The notes beneath the pieces are model-generated. The model was not told where the DNA came from, made no database searches, and saw only the letters and a list, made by a program, of their open reading frames with translations. Positions 8,882 to 15,807 of a stretch of DNA of 30,019 bases are shown here, one piece after another. The DNA comes from Clostridium sp. CAG:343 (lineage in GTDB: Bacteria; Bacillota; Clostridia; TANB77; CAG-508). Positions within the stretch are counted from its first letter, which is position 1, and every line of letters begins with the position of its first letter. Made by a program: the position numbers and the translations under genes. The DNA is taken from the NCBI GenBank assembly GCA_000431335.1, contig FR888037.1, positions 1-30,019 on the forward strand, given 5' to 3'.

Positions 8882-9790
8882 TTATACTTTTAAATATTTT
8901 CTCATAGAAATAACACTTCCTAGAGCTCCTATTCCTATTCCTAATAGCATATATACAAATATGATAGAATTAAACATATCTGCAAAACTAATTAGACTCA
9001 TGTTAATTACTTGCATAAATTGTGAATTTACTAACTGTTCTGCTAAGAAGCTATAAGCCACACCAACAATAACAATAGAAATTATACTTGCAAATATTCC
9101 AATAATCATACCTTCAACAATAAATGGCCATCTAATAAATCCATTTGTCGCTCCAACATATTTCATAATTGAAATTTCTTTTCTTCTCGCATGAACTGTA
9201 AGTTTTATAGTATTAGCTATAATAAATATAGATATTACTATCAATAACATTAAGATTACTCCTGTTACTATCTTTATTCCATTTGCCAAATTAATCAAAG
9301 TTGTTACTGTTTCATCTTTACTTGTTATTTTCTTTACTTGGTCAAAAGTTAAAATTTGATCTTGAACAGTTTTACTTTGGTTTAAATCAGTAAGAGTTAC
9401 TACATATGAAGCAGTAAATATATTATTTTCTCCTTCGTATCCTTCTAACAAATCTTTTTTATCTCCAAATTTTTCTTTCATCTGATCTAGTGCCTTTTCC
9501 TTAGAAACATATTCAATAGTACTAACTCCATCTATTTTTCTGATTTTCTCTCCTAATTCTTCTATTTGTTCTTGTGTTGCTTCATTTTTGATAAAAACTT
9601 GTATTCCTTGTGCTGATTCAATTTCTTTTACAAAGTGATTAATATTTTCTCCAAGTATTAAAAATATTCCAAATATAATCATAGTAGCACACATAATCAT
9701 AAGTGATGCACCAGTTGATTTTTTATTTTTAAATACGTTACTAAATCCTTCCCCTATTAAATATCCTAATCTGTTATATTTCACAATCAT
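8882..9790 (-). CDS. ftsX: Cell-division ABC transporter permease FtsX
   Basis: FtsX is the membrane partner of FtsE and passes ATP-driven changes to extracellular wall hydrolases. The protein of about 302 residues has one N-terminal helix, a large extracellular loop (about 45-165, 'QGIQVFIKNEATQEQIEELGEKI'-type) and three C-terminal helices. It overlaps the end of ftsE. An upstream ATG at 9808 exists, but AAGGTGGG lies just before the ATG at 9790, which I prefer. The pairing with M23 peptidases supports the function. Confidence 0.93.
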   Translation of the reverse strand: MIVKYNRLGYLIGEGFSNVFKNKKSTGASLMIMCATMIIFGIFLILGENINHFVKEIESAQGIQVFIKNEATQEQIEELGEKIRKIDGVSTIEYVSKEKALDQMKEKFGDKKDLLEGYEGENNIFTASYVVTLTDLNQSKTVQDQILTFDQVKKITSKDETVTTLINLANGIKIVTGVILMLLIVISIFIIANTIKLTVHARRKEISIMKYVGATNGFIRWPFIVEGMIIGIFASIISIVIVGVAYSFLAEQLVNSQFMQVINMSLISFADMFNSIIFVYMLLGIGIGALGSVISMRKYLKV

Positions 9791-10460
9791 ACCCACCTTT
9801 TTTATCATCTCTAATTATTTCGCCCTTACGAATATGTATAACTCTTTTTTTCATTTTGTCAACAATATCTTTTGCATGTGTAGCAACTACTACAGTTGTT
9901 CCTCTCATGTTAATATCATTTAACAAATTCATAATATCCCATGCAGTTTCTGGGTCTAAGTTTCCTGTAGGTTCATCTGCAATTAACATAGATGGATTGT
10001 TTACCAATGCTCTTGCCAAAGCCACTCTTTGTTGTTCTCCTCCAGATAATTCATTTGGGTACATTTTTGCTTTTCCACTTAAACCTACTAATGAAAGTAC
10101 CATAGGTACTTGCCTTCTTATATGTCTTGGTGTAGCTCTTACAATATACATAGCATATGCAACATTGTCATATACTGTTTTATCTGGTAAAAGCCTAAAA
10201 TCTTGGAATACTACCCCCATACTTCTTCTTAAATATGGAATTCTATTTGGTTTCAAAAATGTTGTGTCTTTTCCATTAATAATAATATTTCCTGAAGTTG
10301 GTTCTTCTTCCTTTAAAATAAGCTTTATTAGTGTTGATTTTCCACTTCCTGAAGAACCTACTAGAAAGGCAAATTCTCCTTTATCTATAACAAAATTAGC
10401 GTTTTTTACAGCTTTTGTCCCTGTATCATACGTTTTTGTCACATTTCTAAATTCTATCAT
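9774..10460 (-). CDS. ftsE: Cell-division ATP-binding protein FtsE
   Basis: A 228-residue ABC ATPase with Walker A GSSGSGKST (about 35-43), the signature LSGGEQQR, Walker B 'MLIADEPTGNLD' and a switch His in 'VVVATHAKD'. The N-terminus 'MIEFRNVTKTYDTGTKAVKN' is typical for FtsE. A Shine-Dalgarno AAGGAG is correctly placed. It heads the ftsE-ftsX-M23-M23-protease run and overlaps ftsX, indicating translational coupling. Confidence 0.97.
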   Translation of the reverse strand: MIEFRNVTKTYDTGTKAVKNANFVIDKGEFAFLVGSSGSGKSTLIKLILKEEEPTSGNIIINGKDTTFLKPNRIPYLRRSMGVVFQDFRLLPDKTVYDNVAYAMYIVRATPRHIRRQVPMVLSLVGLSGKAKMYPNELSGGEQQRVALARALVNNPSMLIADEPTGNLDPETAWDIMNLLNDINMRGTTVVVATHAKDIVDKMKKRVIHIRKGEIIRDDKKGGYDCEI

Positions 10461-10614
10461 TTTTTGTACTCCTTACATTACGTTTTTCTATCTATTTATA
10501 CATATACTTTTTTATTCTATCTAATAATAACAATAAACTTGTTTTTTTGCAATAGTTTTAAAGTAAAAAATGCTAGAAATTTGTCCCATTGTAAAAGCAT
10601 TTTTCTACAGTAAG

Positions 10615-10640
10615 AAAAAGAAGAACCTAATCTTCTTTTT
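10615..10640 (-). terminator. Terminator after transketolase C subunit
   Basis: AAAAAGAAGA and TCTTCTTTTT form a 10-bp stem with a 6-nt loop, followed by a T-rich stretch on the minus strand. It lies about 60 nt beyond the transketolase stop. A second, looser hairpin (AAATGC/GCATTT with T-run) follows at about 10570-10605. Confidence 0.7.
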
Positions 10641-10698
10641 AAAGTTTTAGTCTCTTCTATTTTTATAAACTTTCTTGGTGTACATGTCTTACATCTAT

Positions 10699-11619
10699 TC
10701 AAAATTTTTTTACAATATCTTTTGCTGTAATTTCAAAGTATTCCATCAATTCTTCTGCTTTTCCAGATTTTCCAAATGTATCTTTAATTCCCATCCTATC
10801 CAATCTTACCGGATATTCTTCTGTTAAAACTTCACTAATTGCACTTCCAAGTCCACCTATTACGCTATGATCCTCTATTGATATTAATTTTTCAGTTTCC
10901 TTTGCACATTTTACAATCATCTCTTTATCAATTGGCTTTATTGTATGAATATCAACAACTCTTACTTCAATATTTTGTTTTTTTAGTTCTTCTTGAGCTT
11001 TAATAGCTTGTTCTACTGTAACACCTGTCGCAAATATTGTTCCATCAGTACCTTCTCCTATTTGAACAGCTTTACCTATTTCAAATTTCTGATTTTCATT
11101 ATAAATCTGACTTGTTTTCATTCTTGATAATCGTAAATATACTGGTCCATTTATTTTTGAAATCTCCTTCACTGCCCATTTAGTTTGAATATCATCCGAA
11201 GTTGACATTACAATCATATTTGGCAAAGTCCTCATCATTGAAATATCTTCCAACATTTGATGGGTAGCTCCATCTTCTCCTACTGTAATTCCTGCATGAG
11301 TTGCACAAATTTTCACATTTAAATTTGGATAACAAATACTATTTCTTATTTGATCATAAGCTCTCCCAGCTGCAAAAACTGCAAATGTGCTTGCATAAGG
11401 AATTTTTCCACAAGTCGCAAGTCCTGCAGCAGTTCCCATCATATTAGCTTCTGCTATTCCTATATCAAAAAAACGCTCTGGCAATTCTTTAGCAAATATA
11501 TTTGTTTTTGTTGCACTTGATAAATCTGCATCTAATACAACCACATCCGCATTTTCTTTTCCTACTTCTAGCAAAGCCTCTCCATAACTTTGACGTGTTG
11601 CTTTTTTCTCCTTTTCCAT
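10699..11619 (-). CDS. Transketolase, C-terminal subunit
   Basis: This 306-residue protein carries the pyrimidine-binding and C-terminal domains of transketolase/DXS-like enzymes. Visible motifs include 'VVLDADLSSATKT', 'FFDIGIAEANMMGTAAGLA' with the catalytic Glu of the pyrimidine domain, and 'ITVGEDGATHQMLEDISMMRTLPNM'. It pairs with the N-terminal subunit just upstream; together they would transfer two-carbon units in the pentose phosphate pathway with thiamine diphosphate. Split transketolases are common in Clostridia and archaea. The start has a good AAAGGAG. Confidence 0.95.
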   Translation of the reverse strand: MEKEKKATRQSYGEALLEVGKENADVVVLDADLSSATKTNIFAKELPERFFDIGIAEANMMGTAAGLATCGKIPYASTFAVFAAGRAYDQIRNSICYPNLNVKICATHAGITVGEDGATHQMLEDISMMRTLPNMIVMSTSDDIQTKWAVKEISKINGPVYLRLSRMKTSQIYNENQKFEIGKAVQIGEGTDGTIFATGVTVEQAIKAQEELKKQNIEVRVVDIHTIKPIDKEMIVKCAKETEKLISIEDHSVIGGLGSAISEVLTEEYPVRLDRMGIKDTFGKSGKAEELMEYFEITAKDIVKKF

Positions 11620-11681
11620 ATTTCATTCTCCTTTCAAAAATTTCTTTTTTCTTTATTTTTTCAACATAATTCTACATAATA

Positions 11682-11717
11682 TATGAGACACTTGAGACCT
11701 GTCCCCTATGTTTCAAG
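11682..11717 (-). repeat. Short interspersed repeat, copy 1 (supplies stop of tkt N subunit)
   Basis: Positions 11682-11705 are identical over 24 nt to 25402-25425. On the minus strand the repeat runs CTTGAAAC, TAG stop, GGGGACAG, GTCTCAAG, TGTCTCATA. CTTGAAAC (11717-11710) can pair with GTCTCAAG (11698-11691), giving a hairpin with the stop codon in its loop. It has the look of a REP-like or transposase-mobilised palindrome, but the family is not identified. Confidence 0.75.
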
Positions 11718-12527
11718 TTCTTTCATTGCTTGTATATATTGTTCTTCATTTGGTGCTTTGCCATGCCATCCTACTTGATTTTCCATAAATGATATGCCTT
11801 TTCCCTTTATTGTTTTTGCAATAATACATGTAGGTTTTTCTTTGATATTTTTTGCAACATCAAATGCTTTAATTATTTCTTCTATATCATGACCATTAAT
11901 GTTAATTATTTGGAATCCAAAACTTCTAAATTTTTCTTCAATTGGATATGAACTCATAACTTCTTCTATTGTTCCATCTATTTGTAAATTGTTATTATCA
12001 ACTATTACACATAAATTATCTAATTTATATTTATTTGATGCCATCGCAGCTTCCCATATTTGTCCTTCTTCTATTTCTCCATCTCCTAATACACAATAAA
12101 CTCTATAGTCCTTTTTATTTAGTTTTCCTGCTATTGCCATTCCATTTGCTACAGATAGTCCTTGTCCTAAAGAACCTGTTGTCATATCTACTCCTGGTAC
12201 TTTATTCATATCTGGATGTCCTTGTAATCTACTATTAATATTCCTAAATTTTTTTAATTCTTCTTTATCAAAAAATCCTCTATTAGCTAAACAACTATAT
12301 AATGCTGGTGAACAATGTCCTTTTGATAATATCATTCTATCTCTATCTTCCCATTTTGGATTTTTTTCATCTATGTTTAATTCATTAAAATATAGTACTG
12401 TTAAAATATCTGCTATTGAAAGTGAGCCTCCTGGATGTCCTGAATTAGCACTATATACTTGTTCTATTATTCCTTTTCTAATTATTCTAGCCATATTTTT
12501 TAATTCTTCTATATCTGTTATTTTCAC
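11706..12527 (-). CDS. Transketolase, N-terminal subunit
   Basis: The thiamine-diphosphate binding half of a split transketolase (273 residues). It shows 'SGHPGGSLSIADILTVLYF', 'DRMILSKGHCSPALYS', 'TGSLGQGLSVANGMA' and the ThDP signature 'GDGEIEEGQIWEA...DNLCVIVDNNNLQIDG' (GDG...NN). A GTG at 12536 touches the ribosome binding site AAAGGAG; the GTG at 12527 has normal spacing, so I choose it. The last codons and the TAG stop lie inside a short interspersed repeat (11682-11717). The partner subunit follows 86 nt later. Confidence 0.94.
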   Translation of the reverse strand: MKITDIEELKNMARIIRKGIIEQVYSANSGHPGGSLSIADILTVLYFNELNIDEKNPKWEDRDRMILSKGHCSPALYSCLANRGFFDKEELKKFRNINSRLQGHPDMNKVPGVDMTTGSLGQGLSVANGMAIAGKLNKKDYRVYCVLGDGEIEEGQIWEAAMASNKYKLDNLCVIVDNNNLQIDGTIEEVMSSYPIEEKFRSFGFQIININGHDIEEIIKAFDVAKNIKEKPTCIIAKTIKGKGISFMENQVGWHGKAPNEEQYIQAMKELET

Positions 12528-12654
12528 AAAAATCACTCTCCTTTATTATAAACTTAATATAACACAACTTTGTATTTTTTACTATATTAATAAAAATTTT
12601 TTATTTTTTTATACAAAATAGTATTGCAGTTTATATTCTTATAATTCTTAACTA

Positions 12655-13072
12655 GTGAGGAACTTGGCTGCTGGAGGGGTATTATATTTTTATAATTTTA
12701 TCCTTTTCATTACGTTCAAAAAGAAAATCTAATATAAAAAAACAAGGATTTTTCACTCAGGCTAAAATTTATATATGTATATGGTTTTATAATTTTTAAA
12801 TATGATTGGAGCAATATTAGAATTTCTTAAATAAATTAATGGAAAATGTTCGCGTCGAGCTTTAGCTCGGACTAAGTGAAAGGGTGCCATTAATTTATTT
12901 TAGAAATTTTTATATTGCGTATTGAAGTTGAAAAAATTATAAAACCATATACATATATAAATTTTCCCGTGAACATTACTTATTTTTTTATATAAAATTT
13001 TCTATTTTTCTCTCCAATCAAACAGATTGAATTATAAAAATATAATACCCCTCCAGCAGCCAAGTTCCACAC
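12655..13072. repeat. 418-bp imperfect fold-back (giant inverted repeat) element
   Basis: The two halves are reverse complements over about 185 nt each. The outer 43 bp (12655-12697 against 13030-13072) match with one mismatch. An inner block (12764-12797 against about 12931-12964) matches perfectly over 34 bp, and a third block (TAAATTAATGG, about 12832-12842, against 12887-12897) closes on a central loop that holds its own hairpin CGAGCT/AGCTCG (12856-12869). Between these blocks the arms have diverged but kept nearly equal length. No ORF is present. It fills the divergent gap between the transketolase and dipeptidase promoters. It could be a MITE-like element, a large structured RNA or a cruciform-forming DNA site. 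Confidence 0.9.
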
Positions 13073-13110
13073 CAATTAAAAATTATAAAGTCATATTTCA
13101 AAATAGTAGT

Positions 13111-13138
13111 TTTGTTATATTTTACTTTATGCTATAAT
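13111..13138 (+). promoter_or_regulatory. Promoter of PepV-like dipeptidase gene
   Basis: Extended -10 TGC-TATAAT (-10 at 13133-13138) with a weak -35 TTTGTT (13111-13116) at 16-nt spacing. It starts right after the fold-back element and lies 48 nt upstream of the start codon. Confidence 0.65.
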
Positions 13139-13186
13139 ATGATTAATTAGGACAGGTACAAATTATTAAATAGAAAGGTTAATTTT

Positions 13187-14599
13187 ATGCTAAATTATAT
13201 TGAAAATTTAAAAGAAGAAATTATAAAAAACACACAAGAACTAATTCGAATTCCAAGTGTTGGATCCACTTCAAACAATATCAATATGCCTTTTGGAGAA
13301 AACGCTAACAAAGCCTTAGAATATGTTTTAAACCTTGGTAAAAATTTAGGATTCAAAGTTAAAAACCTAGATGGTTATTGCGGTTACATAGAATTTGGAG
13401 AAGGTGAAGAACTTCTAGGCATAATCGGACATTTGGATGTTGTTCCTGAAGGGGAAGGTTGGACATTTCCACCTTTTAGTGCAACAATTCATGACAATAA
13501 AATATTTGGTAGAGGAGCCATTGATGATAAAGGACCTGTTATTAGTTCTTTATATGCTATGAAAGCTGTTATGGAAAATTGTCACGTACAAAAAAGAGTT
13601 AGACTAATTTTAGGATTAAACGAAGAAAAAAATTGGAACTGTATAAAACATTATAAAAAAGTAGAAGAATCCCCTACTTTAAGCTTCAGTCCTGATGCAG
13701 ATTTTCCTTGTATATATGCAGAAAAATCTATTTTAAATTGTTATATAAATATGCCACATTCAAATTCAGAATATGTACCAATTACTATTAAAGAAGTCAA
13801 TTGTAATAATAACGCTCTAAATGTTGTTCCTAAATCTTGCACTATTGTACTTAAAATTAATGACAAAAATATACCTATATCAAAAATAATCACAACTTCA
13901 CAAGAAGTCATAAAAAACTTCAATTTTGAAATTGAAGTTTATCAATTAAATGATGTAGAATTAAAACTTATATCACATGGAATCCAAGCCCATGGTGCTC
14001 ACCCTGACTTAGGAATAAATTCTATTTCTAGATTAATCTTAGTAGTAAATGAAATTTTTAAACAATATAATACAAAAATTGAACTATTTGACTTTTTTCA
14101 AAAATATATAAATACAGAATACAATGGAAAATCTCTTGGTATTAATTTCGAAGATGAATCTGGAAAACTTACTTTAAATATTGGTAATTTATCTTTAGAA
14201 AACTCTATTTTAAAATTTGGAATGAATATAAGAATACCTATTAATACACAAATAGATATAGTTAGTGAAGCTTTTATTAAATATTGTAACATTTACCCTA
14301 ATCTAACTTTTACTAATGTACATTCTCAACAAGCTTTATATATTCCAAAAGATACTCCACTAGTGCAAACTCTTTGTAAAATTTTTAATGAAGTAACCCA
14401 TTCATCTGCCGAACCAATTGCAATTGGTGGTGCGACTTATGCCAGAGCTTTTAAAAATTGTGTATCTTTTGGCCCAAATTTTCCAGGTCAACAAGATATG
14501 TGTCATCAAACAGATGAATTTATAGATATTAATAATTTAATGTTATCTTGTAAAATTTATGCTAAAGCTATTGAAGAATTAAGTTCTAAAAAATTTTAA
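13187..14599 (+). CDS. M20 family dipeptidase (PepV/Sapep-like)
   Basis: A 470-residue cytoplasmic metallo-dipeptidase of the usual PepV length. Metal-binding motifs are visible: 'GHLDVVPEGEGW' (HxD), 'GRGAIDDKGP' (bridging Asp), 'LNEEKNWNCI' (catalytic Glu pair) and 'FSPDADFP'. The lid domain carries 'AHGAHPDLGINS', and a late His lies in 'QQDMCHQTDEF'. It begins with ATG preceded by AAAGG. It would release amino acids from dipeptides. It is convergent with the 6S RNA gene, whose terminator T-tract lies about 8 nt from its stop codon. Confidence 0.94.
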   Translation: MLNYIENLKEEIIKNTQELIRIPSVGSTSNNINMPFGENANKALEYVLNLGKNLGFKVKNLDGYCGYIEFGEGEELLGIIGHLDVVPEGEGWTFPPFSATIHDNKIFGRGAIDDKGPVISSLYAMKAVMENCHVQKRVRLILGLNEEKNWNCIKHYKKVEESPTLSFSPDADFPCIYAEKSILNCYINMPHSNSEYVPITIKEVNCNNNALNVVPKSCTIVLKINDKNIPISKIITTSQEVIKNFNFEIEVYQLNDVELKLISHGIQAHGAHPDLGINSISRLILVVNEIFKQYNTKIELFDFFQKYINTEYNGKSLGINFEDESGKLTLNIGNLSLENSILKFGMNIRIPINTQIDIVSEAFIKYCNIYPNLTFTNVHSQQALYIPKDTPLVQTLCKIFNEVTHSSAEPIAIGGATYARAFKNCVSFGPNFPGQQDMCHQTDEFIDINNLMLSCKIYAKAIEELSSKKF

Positions 14600-14607
14600 T
14601 ATTTATA

Positions 14608-14805
14608 AAAAAATAAAACCCCGCCTTAGCCGTTAGATGTCTAAATTTTTAAGGACCTGCTCCTAAAAACAGGTGGGTGCCTACCTAAATATTCATGGGC
14701 TTCTCACTATAAAATGTGAGCTTGCACGCCATATTTGAGAGATTCGGCCCCTCTTATCGTGTGTTGGTTCTAAAAATTTAAGTCTATCGTACTATGCAGG
14801 GAAAA
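14608..14805 (-). ncRNA. ssrS: 6S RNA
   Basis: 6S RNA mimics an open promoter and sequesters sigma-A RNA polymerase in stationary phase. On the minus strand a long closing stem forms between 14801-14766 and 14657-14619 (CCCTGCATAG...AGAACC with GGTCC...CTAAGGCGGGG), enclosing an apical hairpin GCTCAC/GTGAG followed by AGAAGCCC. That apical segment and the later CACCCACCTG...CAGGTCC resemble E. coli 6S (GCTCGG..CCGAGAAGCC; CACCTTGAACC). The 3' arm GGCGGGG runs into a T-rich tract (14618-14607), an intrinsic end. I first considered the raiA motif on the plus strand, but the terminator and 6S-like apical motif favour minus-strand 6S. Confidence 0.75.
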
Positions 14806-14976
14806 TTATTTACTTTTATTTAATTATTACTTAATTTCTTAAGTTATTTATATTTTAGCATACCTCTATATAGTTTACAAATGAAAATTCTTCCTTAAAT
14901 ACTTCTTCTTTATACTTTATATTATATTATCTTTAATTTTCAAATTCATTCTCTTTATTTTGCATTCTTTTATTAT

Positions 14977-15005
14977 TTGATTTTATTTATTAAATATGCT
15001 AAAAT
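14977..15005 (+). promoter_or_regulatory. Orphan plus-strand promoter
   Basis: -35 TTGATT (14977-14982), 17-nt spacer, -10 TAAAAT (15000-15005) preceded by TGC (extended -10). Only about 12-45 nt of transcript would precede the terminator at 15024-15051; no gene follows on this strand. The rest of 14806-14976 is AT-rich with no gene or structure that I can recognise. Confidence 0.45.
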
Positions 15006-15023
15006 AAATTAACTTTGTGAGTT

Positions 15024-15051
15024 GTAGAGATTTAAGTCTCTACTTTTTTTT
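15024..15051 (+). terminator. Intrinsic terminator (GTAGAGA stem, T8)
   Basis: GTAGAGA (15024-15030), 6-nt loop, TCTCTAC (15037-15043), then eight T. The T-run is on the plus strand. In the minus direction it lies just beyond the hemolysin-III-like gene but is followed by AACTC, so it is oriented for plus-strand transcripts. Confidence 0.75.
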
Positions 15052-15055
15052 ATTT

Positions 15056-15730
15056 TTACATTACATATAATAAAATGCAGAAAAATTGCAACAAACTTCC
15101 TAGCAATATAAATAAATGAAATATTGAATGCATATATTTATGTTTTTTACCAAATCCATATAATATTGCTCCTACTGTATATGCTATTCCTCCAGAAACT
15201 AACAAAATCACTCCTTTTGCTCCTAATAACTGTGGTAATAAATTTGCTTTTACTATAATGCACCATCCCATAGCTAAATAACATATCATAGAAAATACTC
15301 TAAATTTTTTAATATCAATTGAATTTAATACAATTCCTAATATAGCTATCGCCCATATAATTCCAAAAATCATCCAACCTGCAAAAGCATCATAACCTCT
15401 TATTGTACATAGTGCAAAAGGTGTATATGAACCTGCTATTAATAAAAATATTGAACAATGATCTAATACTTGGAATACTTTTTTTGAATGTCTCTTAGGA
15501 CTTAGTCCATGGTAAATACTTGACATGGTATACAATAAAATCATAGTAAATCCATATATTGCTCCACTTACAACTCCATATCCATTTCCATTAATTGCTG
15601 CAAAAACGACACATAATACAGTTGCTACAATTCCAAGAACAGCTCCTACAATATGTGACGTCATATTAAATATTTCCTCACCTTTTGTATATGTAGGTAA
15701 TATTCTATCTTTTAATTTTGTTCTTTTCAT
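15056..15730 (-). CDS. Hemolysin III / YqfA family membrane protein
   Basis: A 224-residue seven-helix protein of the PAQR/hemolysin III family. Conserved features: 'HIVGAVLG' near residue 26, 'SSIYHGLSPK' (SxxxH) near 69, 'VLDHCSIFLLIAGSYTPF' near 87, and the C-terminal 'HKYMHSIFHLFILLGS' (HxxxH). These His and Ser residues form the metal-dependent amidase-like site in PAQR proteins; the bacterial role is not settled, and haemolytic activity should not be assumed. It has its own promoter (15761-15790) and lies downstream of sigK. Confidence 0.9.
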   Translation of the reverse strand: MKRTKLKDRILPTYTKGEEIFNMTSHIVGAVLGIVATVLCVVFAAINGNGYGVVSGAIYGFTMILLYTMSSIYHGLSPKRHSKKVFQVLDHCSIFLLIAGSYTPFALCTIRGYDAFAGWMIFGIIWAIAILGIVLNSIDIKKFRVFSMICYLAMGWCIIVKANLLPQLLGAKGVILLVSGGIAYTVGAILYGFGKKHKYMHSIFHLFILLGSLLQFFCILLYVM

Positions 15731-15760
15731 TTTTAATTCTCCTTATTTTTTTACTTTATA

Positions 15761-15790
15761 AGTATACCACAATTTAAATCATTTTGTACA
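15761..15790 (-). promoter_or_regulatory. Promoter of hemolysin-III-like gene
   Basis: Minus-strand extended -10 TGG-TATACT (-10 at 15766-15761) with a possible -35 TGTACA (15790-15785) at 18-nt spacing. The ribosome binding site AAGGAG follows about 20 nt later. Confidence 0.55.
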
Positions 15791-15807
15791 TCTATTTTTA
15801 TAATAAA

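Noticed and set aside
10517..10702. A 61-codon ORF after the transketolase C subunit, minus strand, TTG start
   Set aside because: It has no ribosome binding site, overlaps two terminator-like hairpins (10570-10640) and shows no recognisable sequence.
12655..13072. A CRISPR array or intrinsic terminator
   Set aside because: There are no direct repeats with spacers, and the arms are far too long and lack a T-run.
13147..13160. A possible third copy of the short repeat (GGACAGGT) near the dipeptidase promoter
   Set aside because: Only 8 nt match and there is no palindrome, so chance is sufficient.
14608..14805. raiA-motif RNA on the plus strand
   Set aside because: The paired ends are symmetrical enough to suggest it, but the T-tract end and the 6S-like apical segment are on the minus strand. 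It remains a fallback.
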